NCBI GenBank assembly: GCA_900755035.1
Contig: CAAEEZ010000002.1
Span: forward strand, 1-64,000
Direction of reading: 5' to 3'
Source of the DNA: Clostridia bacterium
Lineage (GTDB): Bacteria; Bacillota; Clostridia; Christensenellales; CAAEEZ01
Length of the DNA: 64,000 nucleotides
Below are positions 8,898 to 17,318 of the stretch, one piece after another (position 1 is the stretch's first letter; each line of letters begins with the position of its first letter). The notes beneath the pieces were generated by a model, which ran no database searches, had not been told where the DNA came from, and saw only the letters and a list, made by a program, of their open reading frames with translations. The position numbers and the translations under genes are program-made.

Positions 8898-10268
8898 ATG
8901 TTAAAAAATAATTTGGGCGAGGATAAAATTTCCTCGCTTATTCTAAAACTTGCAGTGCCGTCTATGTTAGCGCAATTCGTGAACGTTTTGTACACGATTG
9001 TAGATAGGTTTTTCGTTGCGCAAATAAAAGGAATAGAAAATTTAGCACTTGCAAGCGTTGGCGTTGCTGCGCCTATTACTACGCTTATTATGTCGTTTGC
9101 ATTTTTAATCGGGCTTGGCGGTGCGCCTATTATGGCAATAAAAATGGGCGAACAAAACGACAAAAGAGCAGAGAAAATATTATTTAACTGTGCGTTTAGT
9201 TTAGTAGTCGTTTCCCTTATTTTAATGGCTATTTCATATCTACTTAAAGACTATTTTTTGCGTTGGTTTGGCGCAAGCGACGATACTTTTGGCTACGCAA
9301 ACGAATATCTTACCTATTATCTAATAGGTACGATTTTTGCAGTATGCGGGCTAGGACTAAATAGTTTCGTTACGGCGCAAGGGTACTCGGGCGTAAGCAT
9401 GGCAATAGTTATTGCATCGGCGCTTACGAATATTTTGCTAGATTACGTTTTTATTTTAGTTTTGGATATGGGCGTTATGGGGGCTGCCGTTGCTACGGTG
9501 ATTGCGCAAGCCGTTTCCTTTTTCTCTTTGCTAGGATTTTTGCTTAGCAAAAGACCTAAGATAAGGCTAAAACTAAACAAATTAGATTTTTCCATAATTA
9601 AAAAAGTGGTTGCTATGGGCTTTGGTCCGTTTTTTATAATCTCTACCGACAGCATACTAATTATAGTACTAAACAGCGTAATGCAAAAAACGGGTGGAGC
9701 AAACGGCGATACCTATCTATCGGCTATTACGATAGTACTTGCGTTTATGCAACTAATCACTACGCCTATGGCAGGTATTACTAGTGGTTGTCAGCCGATA
9801 ATAAGTTACAACTACGGTGCAAAAAATATAAAGAGAGTGAAAAAGGCAATTTTCGGCGTTTTGATAACGTGCGCTTTATTCTGCTTAGTTATGACGTTCG
9901 TATCCGTATTTGCCTCAACGGGTTTTGCAGTTTTGTTTACAAAAGACGAAACGGTGCTTGCACTTGCGTCAAAATGGATAAAAATATACACGTCGGGCAT
10001 AATGTTTTTGTCGGTTCAGTACGCATTGGTAGATTCCTTGGTTGCTCTTGGTTCGCCTGTTATTAGTGCTAGCTTGTCATTTAACAGAAAACTTGCAATA
10101 GCAGTATTAACGGGTACGTTGCCGTTTGCAATGGGTGCTGTTGGAACAGTTGCTGCCGAGGCAATAGGCGACGTATATAGTATGGTGGTAAGTAGCACGG
10201 TTTGTTTGCTTACGGTAAATAAATTGTTGAAAAAGAGAGAAAATGCAGAAATTCAAGTGGAGGAATAG
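8898..10268 (+). CDS. MATE family efflux transporter
   Basis: A 456-residue protein with about 12 hydrophobic helices arranged as two similar halves, as in the MATE (DinF-like) family of Na+- or H+-driven exporters. Recognisable parts are KLAVPSMLAQFVNVLY at the N-terminus and GGAPIMAI in the first half, with the matching segment ITSGCQPIISYNYGA in the second. The ribosome-binding site is weak. The 92-bp gap after birA has no clear terminator, so read-through from the pfl operon is possible. The substrate is unknown. Confidence 0.9.
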   Translation: MLKNNLGEDKISSLILKLAVPSMLAQFVNVLYTIVDRFFVAQIKGIENLALASVGVAAPITTLIMSFAFLIGLGGAPIMAIKMGEQNDKRAEKILFNCAFSLVVVSLILMAISYLLKDYFLRWFGASDDTFGYANEYLTYYLIGTIFAVCGLGLNSFVTAQGYSGVSMAIVIASALTNILLDYVFILVLDMGVMGAAVATVIAQAVSFFSLLGFLLSKRPKIRLKLNKLDFSIIKKVVAMGFGPFFIISTDSILIIVLNSVMQKTGGANGDTYLSAITIVLAFMQLITTPMAGITSGCQPIISYNYGAKNIKRVKKAIFGVLITCALFCLVMTFVSVFASTGFAVLFTKDETVLALASKWIKIYTSGIMFLSVQYALVDSLVALGSPVISASLSFNRKLAIAVLTGTLPFAMGAVGTVAAEAIGDVYSMVVSSTVCLLTVNKLLKKRENAEIQVEE

Positions 10269-10286
10269 CGTTTGTCTTTTTATGTA

Positions 10287-10315
10287 TTGACTTTTACTTT
10301 CGTTTATGCTAAATT
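10287..10315 (+). promoter_or_regulatory. Promoter of the CNNM/CBS gene
   Basis: TTGACT (10287-10292), 17 bp, TAAATT (10310-10315). It predicts a start near 10322 and hence a leader of about 150 nt. Confidence 0.7.
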
Positions 10316-10321
10316 ATATAT

Positions 10322-10473
10322 AAGTTAACATTAGGAGCAATTTTGGAAGATTTAAGCGCGCCCCCGGGCGAAACTTTTAATAACTTAAAATCTGGCTTGC
10401 TATCCGTATCGGGTAGTAAGCGTTATAATTTGGCTTTACTTTTCAGTAAGGCTATTTTGTTATAGGAGAAAAT
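10322..10473 (+). promoter_or_regulatory. Structured 5' leader of unknown class
   Basis: The leader folds into a multi-hairpin RNA by eye. A stem GATTTAAG/CTTAAAATC (10349-10356 with 10384-10392, one bulge) encloses a GC-rich CGCC/GGCG hairpin followed by GAAAC. An 11-bp hairpin follows (10396-10406 with 10410-10420). Last is GCTTTAC/GTAAGGC (10433-10439 with 10446-10452) just before the ribosome-binding site, with a weak T-rich tail. The CGCGCC core is unusual in such AT-rich DNA. I do not recognise a known riboswitch; a metal-responsive leader would fit the gene it precedes. Confidence 0.5.
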
Positions 10474-11802
10474 ATGGAAGTTGGTCTCACAATCGCATTA
10501 TTGGTGTTAATCGTCTTTTCGGGATACTTTTCAGCAACCGAAACGGCGTACACTAGCCTTAGTAAAATCAAACTGAAAAATATGATGCAAAAAAAGAACA
10601 AAAGGGCAGAGCTGGTTTACAAGCAAGCCGAAAATTACGATAGAGTACTTTCTACTATTTTAGTAGGTAACAATATTGTAAATATCGCAAGCGCAACCAT
10701 AGGTACTATTTTGTTTACCTCGCTACTTGGTGGTGAACTTGGCCCTACTATATCCACCGTGGTAATTACCGTAGTGGTACTTATTTTTGGCGAGGTTATG
10801 CCAAAATCGGTAGCGAAGGAATTCCCTGAAAAATTCGCTATGTTTTCAGCGCCTATTTTAACGGTGTTTATATACTTGTTTATTCCGCTTACGATGTTTT
10901 TTTCAGGACTTAAAAAAATCACGAACAAACTATTTAAGAATAAGGGTGAAAATAGAAGTATCACCGAGGACGAACTAATCACGATAGTTGAAGAGAGTGA
11001 AAGTGGTGGCGTATTAGACGAGCACGAAAGCGAACTAATCCGTTCGGCAATCGAGTTTAACGACTTAGAGGCTATGGAAATACTTGTGCCAAGAGTGGAT
11101 ATCGTGGCAATAGATATACATACTCCACTTGAAGAAATATCGCAAATTTTTAGAGAAAGCGGATATTCAAGATTGCCCGTATACGAAGAAAGCATAGATA
11201 ACGTAGTAGGCTTTATCCACGAAAAAGACTTCTATATGCTACTTTACAAAAAGGGTAAGAATATAAAGAGTATCGTACAAAAAATTATATATACCGCACC
11301 CACCATTAAAATATCCGTACTACTTCGCCAATTACAACTAGAAAAATGCCACATGGCAATCGTTATAGACGAGTACGGCGGAACGAAAGGTATGGTAACT
11401 ATGGAAGATATTTTGGAAGAGCTTGTCGGCGAAATTTGGGACGAACACGACGAAAGAGTAGAAAATATAACCCAACACGACGACGGCACTTACGAAGTGC
11501 TTGGCTCGATGAATATTGAAGATATGTTCCAATACTTTGATTTAGAGGTGGACGACGACGAGTTTTTATCGGTGTCGGTAAGTGGCTGGATAAGCGAAGT
11601 ATTAAACAAGATGCCAGAAATTAACGACGAGATTACCTTTGAAAACTTGTATATAAAAGTGCTAGCGATGGACGGTAGACGTGTTCACTCTATTTTGGTA
11701 AAACCTTTGGAAAAACCGAAAGAAGAAGAGGAGAAGAAGGGACTGAAAATAGTGGACGAGATAAAGAAAAATCTTGCCGAAAGTAGCGAGGAAGAGGACT
11801 AA
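10474..11802 (+). CDS. CNNM/CBS-domain transporter (HlyC/CorC family)
   Basis: A 442-residue protein of the HlyC/CorC (CNNM) family. The N-terminal DUF21 membrane domain (about residues 1-190) contains SATETAYTSLSKIK and FGEVMPKS. A CBS pair (about 200-330, with EYGGTKGMVTMEDILEE) and a C-terminal CorC_HlyC domain follow. The tail is rich in lysine and glutamate. Members are linked to Mg2+/Co2+ efflux or Mg2+ homeostasis, and CBS domains often bind nucleotides. It is preceded by a long structured leader, suggesting control by an RNA element. Confidence 0.93.
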   Translation: MEVGLTIALLVLIVFSGYFSATETAYTSLSKIKLKNMMQKKNKRAELVYKQAENYDRVLSTILVGNNIVNIASATIGTILFTSLLGGELGPTISTVVITVVVLIFGEVMPKSVAKEFPEKFAMFSAPILTVFIYLFIPLTMFFSGLKKITNKLFKNKGENRSITEDELITIVEESESGGVLDEHESELIRSAIEFNDLEAMEILVPRVDIVAIDIHTPLEEISQIFRESGYSRLPVYEESIDNVVGFIHEKDFYMLLYKKGKNIKSIVQKIIYTAPTIKISVLLRQLQLEKCHMAIVIDEYGGTKGMVTMEDILEELVGEIWDEHDERVENITQHDDGTYEVLGSMNIEDMFQYFDLEVDDDEFLSVSVSGWISEVLNKMPEINDEITFENLYIKVLAMDGRRVHSILVKPLEKPKEEEEKKGLKIVDEIKKNLAESSEEED

Positions 11803-11803
11803 T

Positions 11804-12523
11804 ATGGAACGTTATGTAGACCTTGACGACGGCAAAATATTCGTATCTACCTATGGCAGTGAAGAGAATTTTCCGCTAGTTTTACTACACGGGAATAGCG
11901 AGGATAGTAGTTATTTTATCCACCAAATAGAGTATTTTAGCGATAAATATTTCGTTATTGCAATAGATAGTAGAGCGCACGGAAAATCGTCCTATACCGA
12001 AGGCGAAAAGCTGACTATTGATAAACTTGCCGACGACGTAATAAATACGCTTGCCGTAATTGAGGTAGAAAAAGCCAATTTTTTGGGCTTTTCCGATGGT
12101 GGCAACGTGGCAATTAGCGTGGCGCTAAAAAAGCCCGAACTTGTAAATAGACTAGTATTAAACGGTGCAAACCTAAATCCGAGTGGAGTAAAACTTGGCG
12201 TAAACTTAAAAATTTACCTTACCTATGCGCATTATTCGTTTATGAGCCTGTTTAAGCGTGAGTATAAACGCAAAAAAGCGGTGTGGAAACTAATGATAAA
12301 CGAGCCGAATTTTACCTACGAGCAAATGCAAAGTATTACTGCAAAAACACTAGTAATAGTAGGCGAAGACGATATGATTAAATATTCCCATTCGAAAAAG
12401 ATGAGCGAAGGGAAAAACGTAACGCTTACGGTAATGGAAGGCAATCATTTTATTGCCGTGGAAAACCCGTTAGAATTTAACAAAGAAGTTGAAGAATTTT
12501 TTGAAGAGAAAGCAAGCAAATAG
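11804..12523 (+). CDS. Alpha/beta-fold hydrolase
   Basis: About 239 residues starting at ATG 11804, which follows AGAGGA by a few bases and lies two bases after the CNNM stop. A longer frame beginning 30 bases upstream has no ribosome site. The alpha/beta hydrolase fold shows the oxyanion region LLHGNSED, the nucleophile elbow GFSDGG, an acidic residue in VGEDDM and the catalytic histidine in EGNHFIA. The enzyme is cytoplasmic with unknown substrate. It shares a transcript with the CNNM transporter. Confidence 0.9.
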   Translation: MERYVDLDDGKIFVSTYGSEENFPLVLLHGNSEDSSYFIHQIEYFSDKYFVIAIDSRAHGKSSYTEGEKLTIDKLADDVINTLAVIEVEKANFLGFSDGGNVAISVALKKPELVNRLVLNGANLNPSGVKLGVNLKIYLTYAHYSFMSLFKREYKRKKAVWKLMINEPNFTYEQMQSITAKTLVIVGEDDMIKYSHSKKMSEGKNVTLTVMEGNHFIAVENPLEFNKEVEEFFEEKASK

Positions 12524-12535
12524 GCTTGCTTTTTT
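12511..12535 (+). terminator. Terminator overlapping the hydrolase stop
   Basis: AGCAAGC (12511-12517) / GCTTGCT (12524-12530) followed by T-run. The 5' arm encodes the last residues of the hydrolase. Confidence 0.88.
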
Positions 12536-12877
12536 GCTAATTTAAGTACTGAATTTTATATCGTTAATAGGTAGCGTAGTTTATAATTTATTTTAATAAG
12601 TTACATTATATTTTTCGTTTCTAATTTAAGTCGCTTAATATAAATAGCAAATTTATATATCGTATTTATTTTAGTTTTAGAAAAATTATTATTTGTACTC
12701 TTCCAAAAAACCTAGCAAATAGCCGTGTTTATAATAAAATTCAAAAAAATGCTATACAAAATTTGATTTTAGGATACGAAAAAATCAAAAACGAAAAAAA
12801 TTTTGGAAAAGGTAAAAAAAGTACTAATAAATTGTAAAACTCGCTTGTTGTATAAGCAAAGAATATAGGAGAGAAAA
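12536..12877. other. AT-rich intergenic region, no gene seen
   Basis: About 340 bp of very AT-rich sequence. No open frame with a ribosome site, no tRNA and no clear hairpin. An AGGAG lies immediately before the next ATG. The promoter of the next gene should be here, but no convincing -35/-10 pair stands out. Confidence 0.6.
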
Positions 12878-13537
12878 ATGAAAGGAAAATTTAACGATTA
12901 TAAACTTGAATATAGTTTTATATTTTTGTCAATAATGATGCTTGTAATAGGCTTTTGCGAGGCTGTCGTAACTGCGGTAAACACAAGTACGTTTAGCGGA
13001 TTTTTGTTGGCAATGCTTACGGTGTGTGCGGCAATGGTGCTATGTTTAATCGGCAGTTTGCATAGCATTAAAAGAATAAACGGCAAAGAGTGTTTTAAGG
13101 AAAGCACTTTTAATTGGCTAGTATTCGTAGTAATATACTTAGAAGTAATTATGGATTTGGTATATTTTTGCGAAATGATATCTTTGTCCGTAAACTTCCC
13201 TAACAGAGAAATAGACGCCGGTGGATTAGTTCTTACTATTCTTTCGTTTATTAGCGTGATTACCTTTATATTTGCATCGGGCTTTTACAAAATTCAAGCA
13301 GGTTTCTTGCGTAGCCTAAAAGGCGTAAACGAAACCGTAAACGCAGGAGAGGAAGAGGTAGTGTCAAACGAAGTGGCTGATAACGGCGATAGCGAAAACG
13401 CTGAAACCGAAGAAAATAACGAAAGCGAAAAGGAAGAACCTACTGAAAGTAAAGACGCAAGTAAAGAAAATAGTGAAAGCGATATAGTTATCAATTTTAT
13501 TCCTGATGAAACGGACAAAACGGGTGATAACGAATAA
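12878..13537 (+). CDS. Four-helix membrane protein with acidic tail, unknown
   Basis: A 219-residue protein that I cannot assign. Residues 1-150 contain four hydrophobic helices with short loops. Residues 155-219 form a low-complexity, strongly acidic tail (E, N, S, D) expected to be disordered in the cytoplasm. A good AGGAG ribosome site precedes the ATG. It stands alone between terminators, convergent with a small gene. Its codon use matches the chromosome, so it is probably a native gene. Confidence 0.7.
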   Translation: MKGKFNDYKLEYSFIFLSIMMLVIGFCEAVVTAVNTSTFSGFLLAMLTVCAAMVLCLIGSLHSIKRINGKECFKESTFNWLVFVVIYLEVIMDLVYFCEMISLSVNFPNREIDAGGLVLTILSFISVITFIFASGFYKIQAGFLRSLKGVNETVNAGEEEVVSNEVADNGDSENAETEENNESEKEEPTESKDASKENSESDIVINFIPDETDKTGDNE

Positions 13538-13584
13538 TAAATTAGTCATAATCTCATAACTCCAAATAAAATAAACTAAAAAAG

Positions 13585-13609
13585 ACTAGGCGAAAGGCCT
13601 AGTTTTTTT
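13585..13609. terminator. Bidirectional terminator
   Basis: ACTAGGC, five-base loop, GCCTAGT, with seven T on the right and a run of A on the left. It can therefore end transcription from both convergent genes. Confidence 0.9.
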
Positions 13610-13634
13610 GTGTTTACGTGTACTATGTAAATAA

Positions 13635-13913
13635 TCAGTTTTCAGTGTAGAAAAGGTTGTTTAAGAAGTCCAAATTCTCTTCGTTATCATATATAATATC
13701 AATTAGTAAATCGTAAATCGCTAATAATTCGTCATCAATAGTTTCGCCGTCTTCTTGGGCGTTAACTAGTGAAGCAACTAATAGATCAAGTTCTTCTTGT
13801 AAATTACAAAGAGTATCGTTTGTTAGTTTGGCAATATTTAATTTATTAAGTAATTTTTTTGTTTCTTTTTGTGCTCTTTTGGTATATTTATTTTTTTGAA
13901 GTTCACTTAACAT
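13635..13913 (-). CDS. Small acidic helical protein, unknown
   Basis: A 92-residue minus-strand protein, basic in the first 30 residues and acidic afterwards, predicted to be all-helical (QEELDLLVASLVNAQ, then IYDLLIDIIYD). AAAGGA lies eight bases upstream of its ATG. There is no cysteine cluster, signal peptide or recognised domain. It faces the preceding gene across a bidirectional terminator. Function unknown; the ribosome site and its isolated frame support a real gene. Confidence 0.6.
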   Translation of the reverse strand: MLSELQKNKYTKRAQKETKKLLNKLNIAKLTNDTLCNLQEELDLLVASLVNAQEDGETIDDELLAIYDLLIDIIYDNEENLDFLNNLFYTEN

Positions 13914-14094
13914 ATTTTGTTTTCCTTTTATACGACTAGTTTTTTTTGGTATTTTTATTTTGTCATAAATATAAAATCGAGTTTATTAGTATTAGATCAT
14001 CGTATTTGTAAGTAGTAAATAAAAGTTCAAAATATAGTGTGTAAAGAGAAATACGTGTTTAATAAGGCATAAACAGGAACAAAAATGGCAATTA

Positions 14095-14126
14095 AAAAAT
14101 CTGCAAAAGTCGTATTGCAGATTTTT
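14095..14126 (-). terminator. Terminator of purC
   Basis: AAAAATCTGC / GCAGATTTTT (14095-14104 with about 14117-14126) with A/T flanks on both sides. It lies 22 bp beyond the purC stop. Confidence 0.85.
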
Positions 14127-14147
14127 AATAATAGTATTAAACTTTAT

Positions 14148-14831
14148 TTATTTACCAAGAATAAGTGGAGCGTATTCAAGTGGTTTTAAGAATTTGCCGT
14201 CTACGGCTGCTCTCATATTGCCACCACTGATTTCGTCAATAAGGATAACTTCGCCTTCTTTGGTGATACCGAATTCGAATTTGATATCGTATAGGGTAGC
14301 GCCTTTTGCTGCTAGCACGTCTTTAACTATTTTGGTTATCTCGATAGTGCTTTTCTTTAAGGTTTCGTACTCGTCGTATTTTAGTATGCCAAGCATGTCC
14401 AAAGCGTCAGAGGTGATAAGTGGGTCCTCTCTATCGTCGTCTTTTAGGGTGATTTCTACGTAGTAGTCTAGGTCTTGACCTTCCTTACAGAAGTCGCCGT
14501 ATCTTCTAAAAAAACTACCTACTGCTTTAAGTCTGCAAATGACTTCTAGTCCTTTACCAAATCTCTCGGCAGGGATAACTTCCATAGTGCCTTCTTCAAG
14601 ATTGCTCTTTACGAAATGGTTTGGAATACCTTTTTCAGTAAGCATAGTGTAGAAGTAAGTGGTTAGTTCAAGTGCGTGTTGACCAAGTCCTTCTATGGTG
14701 CAACCAACGTGGTTAGCGCCCGGGTCGAAAACGCCGTCTTTACCGGTTGCGTCGTCTTTGAATTTTAGCAAATAATTGCCATTGTCAAGTGCGAAAACGT
14801 CTTTTGTTTTGCCTTTGTATACTAGATTCAT
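14148..14831 (-). CDS. purC: SAICAR synthetase
   Basis: A 227-residue phosphoribosylaminoimidazole-succinocarboxamide synthase. It shows the N-terminal GKTKDVF phosphate-binding loop, KDDATGKDGVFDPG, DFKFE-like DIKFEFG and the IDEISGG motif. It joins CAIR and aspartate with ATP in de novo purine synthesis. It lies on the minus strand, divergent from the rest of the pur operon. GGAGG precedes the ATG by seven bases. Length is typical of the short bacterial form. Confidence 0.96.
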   Translation of the reverse strand: MNLVYKGKTKDVFALDNGNYLLKFKDDATGKDGVFDPGANHVGCTIEGLGQHALELTTYFYTMLTEKGIPNHFVKSNLEEGTMEVIPAERFGKGLEVICRLKAVGSFFRRYGDFCKEGQDLDYYVEITLKDDDREDPLITSDALDMLGILKYDEYETLKKSTIEITKIVKDVLAAKGATLYDIKFEFGITKEGEVILIDEISGGNMRAAVDGKFLKPLEYAPLILGK

Positions 14832-14862
14832 TTTACAGCCTCCGTATTTTATTTATATTTTT

Positions 14863-14891
14863 ATAATACAAAAAAGATTAAAAAAACGCAA
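14863..14891 (-). promoter_or_regulatory. purC promoter
   Basis: On the minus strand: TTGCGT (14886-14891), 17 bp, TATTAT (14863-14868). Confidence 0.65.
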
Positions 14892-15188
14892 CGAAAATAG
14901 AATAATTGTTTTTGTATATTTTTTATATCGCTATAAACGGCGGTTATAAGTAGGAATATACGTAAATATCAGCAAATCTGCGTACGTTAATACGTGGTGA
15001 TAACTCGTGCTAAATAAAGGGCTATCAAGGTGCGTTTCGTTTTAGGTAAGGCAAATACTAAGTCGGTAGAGTATTTGAAAGGATATAGATAAATAAATAT
15101 TAGAATATAGTCATATTCGCATAATAAAAAATTTACTGAAAAATTTTATAAATTATTTGGAAAAATGCGTTTATGCTACTTAAATTGA
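14892..15188. other. Spacer between the divergent pur promoters
   Basis: About 300 bp without a gene. No recognisable riboswitch or repeat was found in it. It separates the purC and purE promoters. Confidence 0.5.
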
Positions 15189-15217
15189 TTGTCTTATTTT
15201 TCAAATTATGGTATGAT
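15189..15217 (+). promoter_or_regulatory. purE operon promoter
   Basis: TTGTCT (15189-15194), 17 bp, TATGAT (15212-15217), with a TG close to the extended -10 position. Start predicted near 15224. Confidence 0.65.
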
Positions 15218-15223
15218 TTATTT

Positions 15224-15399
15224 ATCAAAAAGAGGTGCTATATGTATAAATTTTCCCAACGCAAATTTTATACTACCAACTGCTATCGTATAGTATCAGT
15301 GCGTCAAGTTTGCTGTGGAAAAATAGATGGCATATTGCGTCAAAATACAAAATAGGACTTTTGCGGTTATTTCTGCCTTATGGAAATAGCCGCTTTTTT
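15224..15399 (+). promoter_or_regulatory. purE attenuator leader with nested stems
   Basis: The leader ends in a strong terminator, GCGGTTATTTC/GAAATAGCCGC (15363-15373 with 15383-15393) plus six T, located 16 bp before the purE ATG. Upstream are three nested stems: TTTTCC/GGAAAA (15251-15256, 15317-15322), ACGCA/TGCGT (15259-15263, 15300-15304) and ATACTA/TAGTAT (15270-15275, 15291-15296). A 37-codon frame with a good AGAGG site (ATG 15242, stop 15353-15355) covers the same bases and is an alternative attenuation device. I do not recognise a known purine, PRPP or ZTP aptamer here. Confidence 0.6.
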
Positions 15400-15414
15400 G
15401 TTAAAAGGAGAAGT

Positions 15415-15906
15415 ATGAAAAAAGTAGGTATCGTAATGGGCAGTATTCACGACTTTGACGTTGTGAAACCAGCAATCGACGTTTTGAAGCAATTCGGCGT
15501 GGAAGTAGTAGCAAGAGTTATATCGGCTCACCGTACGCCAAACGAGGCAAAGGAATTTGCAACGACCGCTAAAAAAGAGGGCATAGAGGTAATTATATCC
15601 GTTGCAGGAAAGGCGGCTCATCTTGGTGGTGTAATTGCAAGTTTTACCACTTTACCTATCATAGGATTGCCGGTAAAAAGTTCTCTTGAAGACGGAATGG
15701 ATAGCCTTCTATCAACCGTGCAAATGCCAAACGGCGTTCCCGTTGCTACCGTTGCAATAAACGGCGGATTAAACGCAGGTCTACTTGCTATCCAAATGCT
15801 TGCGCTTAAATACGAGGACTTGGACGATAAATTAGCAAAATACAAAGAGGATATGGCAACGAGCGTAAATAACGACAACGCTAAATTACAAGATTTATTA
15901 AAATAA
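15415..15906 (+). CDS. purE: N5-CAIR mutase
   Basis: 163 residues from ATG 15415, which follows AAAGGAGAAG; an in-frame extension upstream would run through the terminator hairpin and is rejected. Typical PurE parts are MGSIHDFD, SAHRTP, AGKAAHLGG and LLSTVQMPNGVPVATVAI. It converts N5-CAIR to CAIR. No purK is present in the window. It is the first gene of a tightly packed purine operon and sits behind an attenuator. Confidence 0.95.
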   Translation: MKKVGIVMGSIHDFDVVKPAIDVLKQFGVEVVARVISAHRTPNEAKEFATTAKKEGIEVIISVAGKAAHLGGVIASFTTLPIIGLPVKSSLEDGMDSLLSTVQMPNGVPVATVAINGGLNAGLLAIQMLALKYEDLDDKLAKYKEDMATSVNNDNAKLQDLLK

Positions 15907-15908
15907 CT

Positions 15909-17318
15909 ATGAGAGAAGAATTTTTAGAAAACGATAAACCACACGACGAATGTGGCGTATTTGGTGTTTATAGTAGCACTAGTAGAGATTTGGCAAGTAC
16001 TCTTTATTACGGATTGTACGCATTGCAACATCGTGGTCAAGAGGCGGCGGGTATGGCAATAACTACGGGCAATAGGATAAAGTACTACAAAAACATAGGC
16101 TTAGTAAGCGAAGTTTTTGCATCAAAATTGGACCAAATGCCAGAAGGCGATATAGGTTTAGGACACGTTTTGTACGATTCTAGGGTTAAGAAGGGTGATA
16201 ACAGCGTAGTTAATACTCAACCTATCGTATGTAAGGGCAAAATGGGATTTTTCTCACTTGCCATGAACGGAAAAATAACCAACTGCGAAGATTTGCGTAG
16301 CGAACTTATCGAAGAAGGTTGCGTATTCCAAACTAGATTAGATATAGAGGTAATCAGCGCCCTTGTAAACAAGTATTACGACAAAAACGACGTAATAGGC
16401 GGTATAAAAAATGCAATGGACAAACTAGAAGGTAGTTTTGCTATCGTGCTTATTACGACGACCGAACTATTTGCAATTAGGGATAAATACGGTATGCGTC
16501 CACTTTGTTACGGCAAATTTTTCGACGACTACTACGTATCTAGCGAAAGTTGCGCAATAGACGCATCCGAGGCAAAATTCGTGCGTGATATCGAGGCGGG
16601 CGAGATTTTGCAAATAGACGCTAGCGGTGAAAAGAGCGTATATCTTGACGGAGTGAATAAGCACCCTTGCATTTTCGAATTCGTGTACACTGCAAGAGCA
16701 GACAGCGTAATAGACGGCACTAGCGTGTACGATGCAAGGTTTAACTCCGGTAGAATGCTTGCTAGAACCTTCAAGGAAGAAGTGGACATAGTAGCAGGCG
16801 TACCCGATTCGGCACTTGTTGCAGCACGTGGATTTGCCTACGAAAGCGGTATTCCATACGTGGACGTACTTGAAAAAAATAGGTACGTGGGCAGAACTTT
16901 TATTCAGCCTAGCCAAAATCAAAGGGAAAACAGCGTAAGGATAAAACTTAACGGGCACAGGGCAAATATTCAAGGTAAGCGTATTGCACTTGTGGACGAC
17001 TCGCTAGTAAGGGGTACTACTTCTAGAAAAATCGTGGAGATGCTTAAAAAGTTAGGCGCAAAAGAAGTTCATCTAATACTTGCGTCGCCAAAGGTACTTC
17101 ACCCTTGCTATACGGGTATAGATATAGAGTCTTACGACCAACTACTTGCGGCAAATAACACCACGCAAGAAATGAAAAAAATATTAGGTTGCGATAGTTT
17201 GCACTTTATGAAAATAGAGGATTTAGTAAAATGTTGCAAATCGGAACATAACAAGGCCTTCTGTTCGGCTTGTTTTGATAAAAAATACTATGGAATAACT
17301 GAGAAAGGAGATAAATAA
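15909..17318 (+). CDS. purF: Amidophosphoribosyltransferase
   Basis: A 469-residue glutamine PRPP amidotransferase, the committed step of purine synthesis. A 14-residue propeptide precedes the catalytic Cys15 (PHDECGVFGV), as in the Bacillus-type enzyme that is processed. The PRPP-binding loop is ALVDDSLVRGTT. Cysteines in HPCIFEF, LHPCYTG and FCSACFDKK match the four 4Fe-4S ligands of that type, which suggests oxygen sensitivity. It starts two bases after purE. Confidence 0.96.
   Translation: MREEFLENDKPHDECGVFGVYSSTSRDLASTLYYGLYALQHRGQEAAGMAITTGNRIKYYKNIGLVSEVFASKLDQMPEGDIGLGHVLYDSRVKKGDNSVVNTQPIVCKGKMGFFSLAMNGKITNCEDLRSELIEEGCVFQTRLDIEVISALVNKYYDKNDVIGGIKNAMDKLEGSFAIVLITTTELFAIRDKYGMRPLCYGKFFDDYYVSSESCAIDASEAKFVRDIEAGEILQIDASGEKSVYLDGVNKHPCIFEFVYTARADSVIDGTSVYDARFNSGRMLARTFKEEVDIVAGVPDSALVAARGFAYESGIPYVDVLEKNRYVGRTFIQPSQNQRENSVRIKLNGHRANIQGKRIALVDDSLVRGTTSRKIVEMLKKLGAKEVHLILASPKVLHPCYTGIDIESYDQLLAANNTTQEMKKILGCDSLHFMKIEDLVKCCKSEHNKAFCSACFDKKYYGITEKGDK

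Noticed and set aside
10322..10473. M-box or yybP-ykoY riboswitch
   Set aside because: The conserved opening blocks of both classes, as I recall them, are missing, so only an unclassified structured leader is claimed.
11774..11803. Longer start of the alpha/beta hydrolase
   Set aside because: It lies inside the CNNM gene without a ribosome site; ATG 11804 follows AGAGGA.
15310..15414. N-terminal extension of PurE
   Set aside because: It covers the terminator hairpin, has no ribosome site and is absent from the PurE family.
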